A DNA stretch of 64,000 bases from Planctomycetota bacterium (GTDB lineage Bacteria > Planctomycetota > Phycisphaerae > Phycisphaerales > UBA1924). The DNA lies in assembly GCA_018968885.1 (NCBI GenBank), contig JAGWZK010000010.1:1-64000 (forward strand), in the 5' to 3' direction. Made by a program: the position numbers and the translations under genes. The notes under the pieces were generated by a model. That model made no database searches and was not told the origin of the DNA. It saw nothing but the letters and a program-made list of their open reading frames with translations. Shown one piece after another: positions 7,973 through 17,144 of the stretch; position 1 is the first letter of the stretch, and each line of letters starts with the position of its first letter.

Positions 7973-9481
7973 ATGTTTGACCGCATTACTGACGGTTTCA
8001 ATTCACTCCTTCGCAAAGTCAGTGGCAAAGGGACGATCACCGAATCCAATGTTCGCGAGGCGATGGGTGATGTGCGCTCGGCCCTCATCGATGCCGACGT
8101 GCATCATTCGGTCGTGGACGAGTTCACCGAGCAGGTGCTTGCGGATGCCATCGGCAAGGACGTAACCAAATCGCTTGAACCCGGTCAGGAGATGATCGGG
8201 ATCGTGTATCACAAGCTCGTCGAATTTCTGGGCGGCACCCCAAAGCTCCCGGGCACCCCTGCGCTTCCCGCTCCGGATTCGGGCCTCTTCTTTGCCTCTC
8301 CCGGCCCGACCGTCATCATGATGTGTGGCTTGCAGGGCTCAGGCAAGACCACAACCAGTGGCAAGCTCGCCGGATTCCTAAAAAAGCGTGGCAAGTCTGT
8401 CATGCTTGCCGCGGCAGACCTGCAACGTCCGGCCGCGGTGGATCAGTTGGAAACCATCGCCAAGCAAGTGGAAGGCACACCGGGAAACGCTCGAGTGCTG
8501 TTCTACAGCGAGCCGACTCGTGTGGCGGAGTATGGCAAGGCGGTTGGTGTCGCGGTCGATGTGTGCCGCAACGCTCTGGCGGCAGCCCGCAAGGCCAACG
8601 TGGATGTGCTGATTCTGGACACTGCCGGTCGTTTGCACGTCAACGACGACCTGATGCAGGAACTGGGACAGGTCAAGTTTGCCGTGCAGCCCCACCAGAT
8701 TCTGCTGGTGGTAGATGCCATGACCGGGCAGGATGCCGTCAACTCTGCCAAGAGCTTCCACGACAAACTCGCCATCGACGGAGTGATCCTGACCAAATTT
8801 GATTCAGACACGCGCGGCGGCGCAGCACTTTCGGTGAAGAAAGTGACTGGCGCACCCATCAAGTTCATCGGAGTCGGTGAAAAGCTCGACGCCCTGGAAG
8901 AGTTCTATCCCGACCGCATCGCCAGCCGCATGTTGGGGATGGGCGACGTGCTTTCGCTGGTGGAAAAGGCGCAAGCCGAATCAAGCGAAGAAGACGCGGC
9001 AGAACTCAACAAGAAGCTCGAATCCGGCGAGATGTCTCTGGATGACTTCCTCAAGCAGCTCCGCACCATTCGCCGCATGGGACCATTGAAGCAACTCATG
9101 GGCCTCTTGCCCGGAGTGGGTGGCATGCTCAAAGATGTGAATCTGGATGAAAAGCACATCGATCGCGTCGAGGCGATCATCCAATCCATGACTCCGGCGG
9201 AGCGCAAAAAGCCGTCAGTGCTGGATAATTCACGCCGTCGGCGTATCTCCAAGGGAAGTTCCACGCAGCCCAATGACGTCGGACAGCTCGTCAAGCAGTT
9301 TGAAATGGTCAATCAGATGACCAAGACCATGTCGGGCATGAACAGTGCCGACAAGATGGCTGCGGTGCAGGCACTGCAGAACAACAATCCGGCGGCGCTC
9401 GCGTCGATTCCCGGTCTGCGAGGCAAGGGGTCAAGTTTCACACCCAGCATCAAATCGCAGTTCAAGAAACGGCGGAAGTGA
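7973..9481 (+). CDS. ffh: Signal recognition particle GTPase Ffh
   Basis: 502 residues. It binds SRP RNA and signal peptides and delivers ribosomes to the membrane through FtsY. The order is an N domain (FDRITDGFNSLLRKVSGKG), a G domain with GLQGSGKTT, AADLQRPAA, DTAGR, TKFD and DTRGGAALSV, and a Met-rich M domain from about residue 330. The start is set at MFDRITDG because all family members begin here; the frame upstream is not conserved. The SRP RNA gene was not found in the window. Confidence 0.96.
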   Translation: MFDRITDGFNSLLRKVSGKGTITESNVREAMGDVRSALIDADVHHSVVDEFTEQVLADAIGKDVTKSLEPGQEMIGIVYHKLVEFLGGTPKLPGTPALPAPDSGLFFASPGPTVIMMCGLQGSGKTTTSGKLAGFLKKRGKSVMLAAADLQRPAAVDQLETIAKQVEGTPGNARVLFYSEPTRVAEYGKAVGVAVDVCRNALAAARKANVDVLILDTAGRLHVNDDLMQELGQVKFAVQPHQILLVVDAMTGQDAVNSAKSFHDKLAIDGVILTKFDSDTRGGAALSVKKVTGAPIKFIGVGEKLDALEEFYPDRIASRMLGMGDVLSLVEKAQAESSEEDAAELNKKLESGEMSLDDFLKQLRTIRRMGPLKQLMGLLPGVGGMLKDVNLDEKHIDRVEAIIQSMTPAERKKPSVLDNSRRRRISKGSSTQPNDVGQLVKQFEMVNQMTKTMSGMNSADKMAAVQALQNNNPAALASIPGLRGKGSSFTPSIKSQFKKRRK

Positions 9482-9504
9482 TGCTCACTCAAGCAAAAAC
9501 ACGA

Positions 9505-9529
9505 CGGGCCGCCCACCACGAGCGGCCCG
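9505..9529 (-). terminator. Intrinsic terminator of the threonine-rich gene
   Basis: CGGGCCGC and GCGGCCCG form an 8-bp perfect stem with a 9-nt loop. On the minus strand the stem is followed by TCGTGTTTTTGC, so it fits as terminator of the gene ending at 9555. It may also slow plus-strand transcription leaving ffh. Confidence 0.7.
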
Positions 9530-9554
9530 CCGGAATCATCTATTTATACGTCGA

Positions 9555-10409
9555 TTACTTGGATTCGACGTTGGCCTGATCCTTGGACACGCCCTTCGAG
9601 GCGGTGCGCTTGGCAGGGAGAGTGAAGTTCTTCTCGCCGGTCGAGCCGTTGCCATCAGTCCACTTGATGTTGCGGACAACGGAGCCAGTGCTGCTGGTGT
9701 CGGTCACGATGCGCTCGCGCGAGCCATCGGGACGGCTCGACTTCTCGTTGGCGACAACCACGTTGCCGGTGCGGGTAAATGTGCCGTTGGTCGTGAAGGT
9801 CTGACCCTTGCGGTTGGTCAGGGTGCCGGTACGCTCCAGCGTGGTGTCGCCGGTGCGGGTGGTCGTGACGTTGTGGGTAAAGGTCGTGCCATCGCCAAAG
9901 CTGGCGTTGCCGTTATTCGTCACCGTGCGGCCGTCCTTACTGATGGTGTTGGTGGTGGTGACCGTGCGGCCGTCAAAGCCGACGATCTTGCCCGTCTCAA
10001 CCACGCCCTGCTCGGTGCGGGTGGCGGTCACGGTGTGAGTCGCCGTTTGACCGGCCTTGTTGGTCACGGTCTCGGTGCGGGTCACCGAACCGGTGGCCAC
10101 ATCGCGCGTCACGGTCGTGGTGAGGGTGTCACCGCGAGCATTGGTGCGAGTCGTCGTGCCTTCGGCCGAACGGACCAACGAGGTATTGACCTGATTCCAG
10201 CCCGGAGCGCTCACGCGGCCACCCTTGGGGGCAAGCATCGCGGCGGAGGAATCGGTATTGCTCGTCGCGGGAGCAGCGCCATCCTGCTGAACGGGCTGAG
10301 CTGGCTCAGCGGCGGGGTTGTTCTTGTTGTCAGACATGGCCGGAGAAGCGATCTCCATGAGGGCCACAGCAGCGGGGACGCCAATCACAAACCAGCGATT
10401 CATAGACAT
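9555..10409 (-). CDS. Secreted threonine-rich repeat protein
   Basis: 284 residues. A signal peptide (NRWFVIGVPAAVALMEIASPAMS) is followed by a linker rich in Pro, Gln and Ala. From about residue 80 there are many short beta-strand-like repeats of the form xTxTxxxxxGxT (NARGDTLTTT, NKAGQTATH, FDGRTVTTT, KDGRTVTN, GDGTTFTH, NRKGQTFTT). This resembles YD/RHS-like or beta-solenoid spacing, but without the conserved YD residues. The tail is basic. The start at 10409 is supported by GGAG seven bases upstream; ATGs exist two codons to either side. It is probably extracellular or envelope-bound. No enzyme motif is visible. Confidence 0.7.
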   Translation of the reverse strand: MSMNRWFVIGVPAAVALMEIASPAMSDNKNNPAAEPAQPVQQDGAAPATSNTDSSAAMLAPKGGRVSAPGWNQVNTSLVRSAEGTTTRTNARGDTLTTTVTRDVATGSVTRTETVTNKAGQTATHTVTATRTEQGVVETGKIVGFDGRTVTTTNTISKDGRTVTNNGNASFGDGTTFTHNVTTTRTGDTTLERTGTLTNRKGQTFTTNGTFTRTGNVVVANEKSSRPDGSRERIVTDTSSTGSVVRNIKWTDGNGSTGEKNFTLPAKRTASKGVSKDQANVESK

Positions 10410-10646
10410 GGACATGCTCCGGAAATGCAGTTTCTCTTCTCACCAGCGTTCCATCGCCCTGTGCGAAAGTGTGGACGACGCTGAAGGAGTCATCGAGCAT
10501 CCGAGTTCATGTGTTTGCTGCGAGAGCTACAGACACCCCCGGTCGGCGCATCGCGTGACCGTCTGGGCCGCCTGTGCCATGTGTACCGTCTGTAACGACT
10601 ATGAGGGCCTTGACGTGTATTCCGTTGGTCCGAGAATCTGGAACTT

Positions 10647-11678
10647 TCACACCACTTTCTTACCGGCCACCGACTCCCCGGACTCAGCGCTGAAGGCATT
10701 AACCCCGGCCACCGACTCGCCTGACATCGATCCAGACCCAAAACCGGTTGACCCGGACAAAGAAGCTTGGTTCTCGACTGCTCCCGCAACACTCGAACCA
10801 CCCAATGGATCATGCTCGGCGACACCATCGACCACAACCGGGGTGAGTGTGCCATCCTGAGTCGCCACGGGCTTGGGCGCGGTGGCTTTGAGTCGCTTGA
10901 GCAATTCGATCTGCAACTCATCCCCGGAAAGGGGGCTACTAAGTTTGCCTCGTTCGGCAATACGAATGTGACCACGTTCCTCGCTGACGATCACCACCAA
11001 CGCGTCACATTCCTTGCTTAGGCCAATCGCCGCGCGGTGGCGGCTGCCAAAGCTGGGGTCGGGCATTTCACCGGGCTCAGCCAGAGGCAACTGCACCCCC
11101 GCCGCGACCAAACGCCGCCCCTTGATGACCACAGCCAGATCGTGCAGCGCCGAGCCGGGGAAAAAGAGCGTCTGCAACAGCCGGGCCGACAACTCGGCAT
11201 TCAGCGTGGTTCCCCCCTCAACGATGCCGGCCAGAGCCACCGAACGCTCAATGACGATCAGAGCGCCAAACTTGGCACGAGAGAGGTACGTCGCCGCCTC
11301 AACTACCTCGGTCACCATGATTGAGATGTCTTTGGGAGTCGAACGGAAGAGCGATGTTTCGCCCAGGCGCACCAACGCGCGGCGTAATTCGGGCTGAAAG
11401 ATCACAATCAGGGCTATCGCCACCAGAGCCAGGAACCGGTCGTAGAGGTACCCGACACGCTGAAAAGTGCCTGCACTGCCAAAGAGGCGAGCCAGAATCG
11501 TGGCCACAATCAGCAGGAAAAGCAGGCCTTTGAGTGCTCCTGCGGCACGGGTTCCCTGCACAAACCGCAGCGCGACATACACCACTACCCAGATTAACGC
11601 GAATTCAAGAGCCACCTCCAGTGGCGAATAGCCACTGAGGCGGTCGAGGAGGTCTTGGAATCGCTGAAACTGAAACAC
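10647..11678 (-). CDS. cdaA: CdaA-type diadenylate cyclase, variant active site
   Basis: 343 residues. CdaA enzymes join two ATP into cyclic di-AMP at the membrane. Three hydrophobic helices occupy residues 20-95, followed by the DAC domain. RHR is present (residues 213-215, GSRHRAA), as is GGTTLNAELS. The usual DGA catalytic motif reads DLA (180-182), so the metal-binding Asp remains but Gly is replaced by Leu. The last 85 residues are a Ser/Gly/Val-rich extension with no recognised domain. The start is a GTG and lies 37 bp from the divergent Nfu-like gene. The usual CdaR and GlmM neighbours are absent. Confidence 0.85.
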   Translation of the reverse strand: MFQFQRFQDLLDRLSGYSPLEVALEFALIWVVVYVALRFVQGTRAAGALKGLLFLLIVATILARLFGSAGTFQRVGYLYDRFLALVAIALIVIFQPELRRALVRLGETSLFRSTPKDISIMVTEVVEAATYLSRAKFGALIVIERSVALAGIVEGGTTLNAELSARLLQTLFFPGSALHDLAVVIKGRRLVAAGVQLPLAEPGEMPDPSFGSRHRAAIGLSKECDALVVIVSEERGHIRIAERGKLSSPLSGDELQIELLKRLKATAPKPVATQDGTLTPVVVDGVAEHDPLGGSSVAGAVENQASLSGSTGFGSGSMSGESVAGVNAFSAESGESVAGKKVV

Positions 11679-11715
11679 GCTGGTGAATTCCTGTTTATCC
11701 CTGAGGGGGTTACCC

Positions 11716-12030
11716 TTGAATGTGACGCAACGAACTGTGACTGACTTTCAACCCACACCGAATCCCAACGCGCTCAAATGCGTGTTGAGCCACCCCTTAC
11801 CCGATGAGCCCGGGGCCAAGACCCCACGATCATACTTTAACTCATCGGATGCTCAAACCGATCCTCTCGCGTCAAAGTTCTTTGCACTTTCTGGGATAGT
11901 CAGCGTGCTCATCCTCCCCGGGTGGGTCACCGTGGTCAAAGCCCCCAACACGACTTGGACAACGCTCAAGCCCAAGATCACCGCGATCCTCGCGCAGGTT
12001 CCTCTCGAATCCGCGTTGCCAAAGGGCTGA
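11716..12030 (+). CDS. Nfu/NifU N-terminal-domain protein
   Basis: About 104 residues. QPTPNPNALKCVL and FFALSGIVSVLILPGWVTVVK match the Nfu N-terminal domain found in iron-sulfur scaffold proteins. The cysteine-bearing NifU C-terminal domain is absent, so this is a stand-alone N domain. The TTG at 11716 is chosen from GAGGGGG six bases upstream; an ATG at 11683 or a GTG at 11722 are alternatives. mutY, an iron-sulfur enzyme, starts 3 bp after the stop, so the two are co-transcribed and may be linked in cluster supply; that link is inference. Confidence 0.8.
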   Translation: MNVTQRTVTDFQPTPNPNALKCVLSHPLPDEPGAKTPRSYFNSSDAQTDPLASKFFALSGIVSVLILPGWVTVVKAPNTTWTTLKPKITAILAQVPLESALPKG

Positions 12031-12033
12031 ACC

Positions 12034-13206
12034 ATGCCGCGGCATTCCGCCAAGTCCGCCACTCCCGACACCAAAGTCCCCACGAAAGCGCTGATTCGAC
12101 TCCTGCTCCGCTGGTATCGGGCCAACGCACGAGACCTGCCGTGGCGGCACTCCGGTCCACCGGGGCAGCGCGACCCGTACCAGACACTGGTCTCCGAGTT
12201 CATGTTGCAGCAAACGCAGGTTTCCCGCGTCTTGGAGAAGTTTGAGCCGTTTCTCAAGCGTTTTCCCACCTTGGAATCGCTGGCCACCGCTCCAGAATCG
12301 GCCGTGCTCACGGCGTGGAGTGGTCTGGGGTATTACCGCCGCGCCCGCCTCTTGCACACCGCGGCTCAGGACATCCTCAACACCTACGGGGGAAACGTCC
12401 CTCACGAAGTCGAGACATTACTGAATATTCGCGGCATAGGTCCGTACACGGCCGGTGCGCTGGCCTCTATCGCCTTCGATCAGCGCGTGCCCCTGGTGGA
12501 TGGCAACGTCTCGAGAGTCTTGCAAAGAGTGCTTGCCAAGCCGGGCCGAAGCGCTGAAAAGGAAGTTGCGACATGGACATGGCAGACCGCTGAGTCGTGG
12601 GTGCTCGCGCTCCCTCAGGCGGCATCCCCGGGAATGTTCAACGAGGCCTTGATGGAGCTCGGAGCCACCGTCTGCACCCCCAAGGCACCTCGTTGTCACG
12701 AATGCCCGTGGCAGGATGATTGTGCCGCGCGCGCCCGGGGGTTGGTCGATTCCATTCCCACGCCAAAGTTGCGCATTGCGCGGCCGCAGATTCACCTCGC
12801 TGCGCTCTTGGTGGATCTTGGGGATGGCCAGATCCTCATCGAAGATCGCAACGATTCCGGCCTCTTTGCCAACCTGACTCAGCCGCCGATGCTGGAAATC
12901 AAGGGTGAGATCTCTCCGGCGAAGTTGAAATCGCTGGCCGCCAAGTACCTTGACATGCCTGCACCATCGCTGGGGCGAGTACAAGAACTCGCGACCATGA
13001 CACACACGCTCACCCATCGCGAGTTGCACATCACTGCCTTTGGAATTCGCCCGGGAAAAGGTCTCTCATTCACGCGGTTCAATCGCCGCGCCGCATCTCG
13101 CGAAGACCTCTCCGAACTTCCCCTGGCCAACATTCAGCGCAAGCTCCTCGTTCTGGGCTTCGATTTTGCCTCAGAAGCCACCCCCCGCCGAAGTCGTCGC
13201 GGATAA
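12034..13206 (+). CDS. mutY: A/G-specific adenine glycosylase
   Basis: 390 residues. MutY removes adenine mispaired with 8-oxoguanine. SEFMLQQTQV holds the catalytic Glu, and the helix-hairpin-helix (LLNIRGIGPYTAGAL) leads to VDGNVSRV with the catalytic Asp. The 4Fe-4S cluster loop CTPKAPRCHECPWQDDC has the C-x6-C-x2-C-x5-C spacing. A C-terminal MutT-like domain follows, with THTLTHRELHI for 8-oxoG recognition. It lies between the Nfu-like gene and a glycosyltransferase on the same strand. Confidence 0.95.
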   Translation: MPRHSAKSATPDTKVPTKALIRLLLRWYRANARDLPWRHSGPPGQRDPYQTLVSEFMLQQTQVSRVLEKFEPFLKRFPTLESLATAPESAVLTAWSGLGYYRRARLLHTAAQDILNTYGGNVPHEVETLLNIRGIGPYTAGALASIAFDQRVPLVDGNVSRVLQRVLAKPGRSAEKEVATWTWQTAESWVLALPQAASPGMFNEALMELGATVCTPKAPRCHECPWQDDCAARARGLVDSIPTPKLRIARPQIHLAALLVDLGDGQILIEDRNDSGLFANLTQPPMLEIKGEISPAKLKSLAAKYLDMPAPSLGRVQELATMTHTLTHRELHITAFGIRPGKGLSFTRFNRRAASREDLSELPLANIQRKLLVLGFDFASEATPRRSRRG

Positions 13207-13217
13207 CCTCTCTTTGC

Positions 13218-13967
13218 ATGTTGCTTGCTTTGGTCATTCCGGTATACAACGAGCGCAACCTGTTCATGCAGGCGATCGCGCGCGTCGATCAGACTCCCCC
13301 ACCACCGGGGCTGAGTCGCGTTCTCTGCATCGTCGACGATGGCTCCACCGACGGCACGGCGGCGTTGGTGCAGCAACTTTCCACGCGACCCGATGTGCGC
13401 ACTGTCATTCACAATGCCAATCGAGGCAAAGGCGCTGCCCTTCGCACCGGCTTTACTCTCGCCATGGAGCAGAACGCTGATTTCATTCTGGTGCAGGATG
13501 CCGATCTGGAATACGACCCGGCAGACCATGCGGCCGTGCTGGCACCCCTCATCGACGGCAAGGCCGATGCCGTCATCGGTTCGCGCTTTCTCGGGCAGAC
13601 TCATCGCGTTCTCTACTACTGGCACTCCATCGCCAATCGCTTCATTACCACATTCTCCAACATGTGCACCAATCTGAACCTCACCGATATCGAGTGCGGC
13701 ACCAAGGCCTTTGCCAAAGACATTCTCGCCAAGATTAATATCGACGAATCTGACTTTGCAGTCGAACCCGAACTGATCGCCAAGCTCGCGCGGCTCCGCG
13801 TCCGCGATGATTCACTCAAAGACACCCCCTCCCAAGGGTGGCGGCGTTTACGAATCTACGAAGTGCCCGTGTCATACTGGGGACGCACCTACGACGAAGG
13901 CAAAAAAATCCGCCCCAAGGATGGCGTCAAAGCCCTCGCGGCAATCGTGAAGCACAACCTGCTGTAA
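13218..13967 (+). CDS. Family 2 glycosyltransferase (dolichol-phosphate-mannose-synthase-like)
   Basis: 249 residues with a GT-A fold. ALVIPVYNERN, the nucleotide motif CIVDDGSTDGT, NRGKGAALRTG and the metal motif QDADLEYDP are in family order, and GTKAF follows. No membrane anchor is visible. Such enzymes move a sugar to a polyprenyl phosphate or a glycan acceptor. It starts 12 bp after mutY and ends 14 bp before the flavoprotein gene, so it is probably in one transcript with them. Confidence 0.88.
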   Translation: MLLALVIPVYNERNLFMQAIARVDQTPPPPGLSRVLCIVDDGSTDGTAALVQQLSTRPDVRTVIHNANRGKGAALRTGFTLAMEQNADFILVQDADLEYDPADHAAVLAPLIDGKADAVIGSRFLGQTHRVLYYWHSIANRFITTFSNMCTNLNLTDIECGTKAFAKDILAKINIDESDFAVEPELIAKLARLRVRDDSLKDTPSQGWRRLRIYEVPVSYWGRTYDEGKKIRPKDGVKALAAIVKHNLL

Positions 13968-13980
13968 ATCCAATCTGCTC

Positions 13981-15369
13981 GTGCCTACTGACTCTGCACC
14001 AACTCCGCTGAACACCACCACCTGCGATCTGGCGATTGTCGGTGCTGGCGCGGCAGGACTATTTGCGTCTATTTGGGCAGGGTTGACCGACCCCAGCATC
14101 TCCATCATCGCGGTCGACGGTGCCCGCAAGATCGGGGCCAAAATCCTCGTTGCCGGTGGCGGGCGCTGCAATGTCACGCACGCGGCAGTCTCTGAAACTG
14201 CGTACTACGGCTCGAGCCGCAACTCCATCCGCAACGTCCTACGTCAGTTTCCTGTGGAGAAGACCGTCGAGTTCTTTGCCAGTCGAGGCGTGACACTCAA
14301 AGCCGAACCCACCGGCAAACTCTTTCCCACCACCGACGATGCACACACCATCCTCGATGCGCTTCTCGCGGCTGTCAAGACAAGCCGTGTGCGGCTGTTG
14401 AACCCTTGGCGTGTCACGGGCGTTGAACACAGCGGCTCAGACTTTCTCATCGCTCGTGATACCGCCTTCGATCACGTCCCCGGCGATCCCGCATTCATCC
14501 GCGCTCGACGGTTGATTCTCGCCACCGGTGGTAAGGCGTTGCCCAGAACCGGCTCCGATGGGTTGGGTTACTCCTTTGCCAAAGCACTCGGACACACGCT
14601 GACGCCGCAAATCGTGCCCGCGCTCGTCCCTCTCACCCTTCAACAAAATGGCCAACAGAGCCACCCGCTTGTCACGCTCTCCGGCCTTGCGCTCCCCTGC
14701 ACACTCGAGGTCCGCGGTGGTACCAACAAGCGTCTGGCGGCATTCACCAACGACACTCTGCTCACTCATTTTGGCTTGTCCGGACCGGGGCCGCTGGATA
14801 TCAGCCGCTCCCTGCAAGCCGCACAAGCAACCGATGCGGGGGCGGCACTCTACATCAACTTTCTCCCCGGATACCTCACCGATGATCTGGATCAGATGCT
14901 GGCCACCGGCGCAGGCACATCGGTTGGTAACTTCGTCAGTGATCTCTCTCGCCGCAAGCCGCCACGCGAACCCTTGGAACTTGCCGAGGGAGTGACCGGG
15001 CTTTGCGATCTCCCCGAGCGACTAATCCGCGTGCTCTGCGCGATGGCCAACATCGAACCTTCCATGCCTTGCCATGCGCTCACCCGCGACAGCCGCAAGG
15101 CATTGTCCCGCACATTGACCGACCTGAAACTCCCGATCAGCGGCACGCGCGGTTTCACCTTTGCAGAAGTCACCGCCGGAGGCATCCCCCTCTCCGAAAT
15201 CCAACTCGCCACCATGGAATCGCGTGTGCGCCCCGGCCTGCACTTGTGCGGCGAAATCCTCGATGTCGACGGTCGCATCGGCGGGTACAACTTCCAATGG
15301 GCCTGGGCCAGCGGCTTTGTCGCAGGAAAGTCCGCCGCAATGGCACTCGGTCAACAATCCGCCACCTGA
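13981..15369 (+). CDS. BaiN/HI0933-family flavoprotein
   Basis: 462 residues starting at a GTG. The FAD-binding GxGxxG motif (LAIVGAGAAGLFASI) is at about residues 17-31. It is followed by the family signature KILVAGGGRCNVTHA, the second dinucleotide region LILATGGKALPRTGSDG, and the C-terminal motif DVDGRIGGYNFQWAWASG. Members are called aminoacetone oxidase family or BaiN-like; the substrate is mostly unknown. The stop is 2 bp before the aroDE start. Confidence 0.9.
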   Translation: MPTDSAPTPLNTTTCDLAIVGAGAAGLFASIWAGLTDPSISIIAVDGARKIGAKILVAGGGRCNVTHAAVSETAYYGSSRNSIRNVLRQFPVEKTVEFFASRGVTLKAEPTGKLFPTTDDAHTILDALLAAVKTSRVRLLNPWRVTGVEHSGSDFLIARDTAFDHVPGDPAFIRARRLILATGGKALPRTGSDGLGYSFAKALGHTLTPQIVPALVPLTLQQNGQQSHPLVTLSGLALPCTLEVRGGTNKRLAAFTNDTLLTHFGLSGPGPLDISRSLQAAQATDAGAALYINFLPGYLTDDLDQMLATGAGTSVGNFVSDLSRRKPPREPLELAEGVTGLCDLPERLIRVLCAMANIEPSMPCHALTRDSRKALSRTLTDLKLPISGTRGFTFAEVTAGGIPLSEIQLATMESRVRPGLHLCGEILDVDGRIGGYNFQWAWASGFVAGKSAAMALGQQSAT

Positions 15370-15371
15370 CC

Positions 15372-17087
15372 ATGACACGCCGCCCCCCCACCACACCCCG
15401 CACGCTCATCTGTGTCCCCATCATGGTGCACGATGTGGATGAGGCCTTGCATGATGCCCAGCGCAGCAAGAGTGGCGGCGCGGATCTGGTTGAGTTCCGC
15501 ATCGATGACTTCTTCACTGGAGATGCCCAGACCGCCGATCGCGAGGAACGCGAACTGCTGCGCCTCGTTGCGTCTTCCCCTTTGGCGTGCATCGTCACCT
15601 GCCGCAGCAAAGACGAGGGTGGCCACTACGACGGCACTGATGAAGCACGCATTTCCCTCTACGAGCGGCTAGGCACCGCGAGTGGCAAGATCGGCGATCT
15701 CAACTCTCATCCTCCCCGCTATCTGGATATCGAAGCGGCAACCTACCTGCGTTCGGCCAATCTGGCGATGAAAGTGAATCTGGCCGTCGCCGAGCGTGAT
15801 CGCGATGATGCTCCCTGGCTCATCGCTTCGATGCACGACTTTGCGACAAGACCACCGGACCTTTTGCGGCGGCTCGCCGCAGCGCGACAGATCGACAAGG
15901 CATCCGTCCTTAAAGTCGCGTATCGCGCTCGTTCGCTACGGGATTCGCTGGAATTGCTCGATCTGTGCCGCGAGGCTGACAGCCCCACAATCGCGCTCGG
16001 CATGGGCGAGTATGGCACGCTCTCGCGGATTCTGGCACCCAAGTTCGGCGGGTTTCTCACCTTCGCCTCGCTGGCTGCGCAGTCTGCGACTGCGCCGGGG
16101 CAACCAACACTCTCCGAACTCACTGATCTCTACCGGTTCAGATCCATCAAGCCCAGCACGCGCGTCTACGGCATCATTGGGTCGCCGGTAAGTCACTCGC
16201 TTTCGCCCAAAGTGCACAACGCTGGCTTTGAACTTCTCAAACAGGATGCGGTGTATGTGCCGCTGCCCATCGCGGCGAGTGATGACCTCGAAGCGTCGTA
16301 CATCAGCTTCAAAGCCACCATGTGGGATCTGATCCATCATTCCCATCTGAATTTCTGCGGGGCCAGCGTCACGCTACCTCACAAGGAGAATCTGGTGCGG
16401 CTCGCTCGCGCAGAGAAATGGAAGCTGGACACGATCAGCGATGTTTCGGGGAGTGCCAACACTCTGGTAGTAGATCGCAGCAACCCCGCGTTTCCTCGAT
16501 GTTCTGTCTTCAATACGGATGTTCGTGCGGTATCGGAGTTACTCGATCCTCACGGTGTCGCCATGTCGGGCGGAGCTGGACACTCTGGTCGGCCCAAGGC
16601 ACTTGTGATTGGTGCAGGCGGTGTGGGCCGCGCGATTGCTCATGGCCTGGCTCGTGACAATTGCCACGTCACCATCGCTAACCGCACCATCGACAAGGCC
16701 CAGGCGATCGTCAACTCCATCGCGCTCTCCGGATTCCCCAATCACGCTCGATCCGCGTATCTTGAAACCATCAAAGCCGAAGGATTCCACTTCATCATTC
16801 AGTGCACCAGCGTGGGCATGGTCGGCCCCAATCAGGATCAGACTCCGGTATCGCCCGAGTTCTGGAACAACGCAGGCAACGCGGCAGTTCTGGAGACCAT
16901 CTACACGCCTCGCGAGACGCCATTCGTCAAAGACGCCCTGGCCGCCGGATGCAGAGTGCACTACGGCCGCGACATGTTCATTCTGCAGGCACTCGCCCAG
17001 ATGATGCTGTGGGTGCCTGATCCAGACATCCCTTACGCCCCGCCGCCCGAACACCTCGCGGCGATCTACGAACGGCTGACGCGCTGA
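15372..17087 (+). CDS. aroDE: Fused 3-dehydroquinate dehydratase and shikimate dehydrogenase
   Basis: 571 residues covering two consecutive steps of the shikimate pathway. The first ~250 residues are a type I dehydroquinase: EFRIDDF, IASMHDF with the catalytic His, and SVLKVAYRA with the Schiff-base Lys. From about residue 270 comes AroE: YGIIGSPVSHSLSPKVHN, GASVTLPHKENL with the catalytic Lys, and the NADP Rossmann motif VIGAGGVGRAIAHGL. The start is the ATG at 15372 next to the flavoprotein stop. AroD-AroE fusions are known from plants and from Chlamydiae and Planctomycetes, so this supports the taxonomic guess. Confidence 0.94.
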   Translation: MTRRPPTTPRTLICVPIMVHDVDEALHDAQRSKSGGADLVEFRIDDFFTGDAQTADREERELLRLVASSPLACIVTCRSKDEGGHYDGTDEARISLYERLGTASGKIGDLNSHPPRYLDIEAATYLRSANLAMKVNLAVAERDRDDAPWLIASMHDFATRPPDLLRRLAAARQIDKASVLKVAYRARSLRDSLELLDLCREADSPTIALGMGEYGTLSRILAPKFGGFLTFASLAAQSATAPGQPTLSELTDLYRFRSIKPSTRVYGIIGSPVSHSLSPKVHNAGFELLKQDAVYVPLPIAASDDLEASYISFKATMWDLIHHSHLNFCGASVTLPHKENLVRLARAEKWKLDTISDVSGSANTLVVDRSNPAFPRCSVFNTDVRAVSELLDPHGVAMSGGAGHSGRPKALVIGAGGVGRAIAHGLARDNCHVTIANRTIDKAQAIVNSIALSGFPNHARSAYLETIKAEGFHFIIQCTSVGMVGPNQDQTPVSPEFWNNAGNAAVLETIYTPRETPFVKDALAAGCRVHYGRDMFILQALAQMMLWVPDPDIPYAPPPEHLAAIYERLTR

Positions 17088-17106
17088 TCGCGGCCTGAGA
17101 ACATCC

Positions 17107-17144
17107 AAAAAAAGAATGCGGGCCCGCCAAAGCGAGTCCCGCAC
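17107..17144 (-). terminator. Intrinsic terminator, minus strand
   Basis: On the minus strand TGCGGG and CCCGCA flank an inner CGC-TTTG-GCG, followed by TTCTTTTTTT. It ends the hsp20 or small-RNA transcript. Confidence 0.75.
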
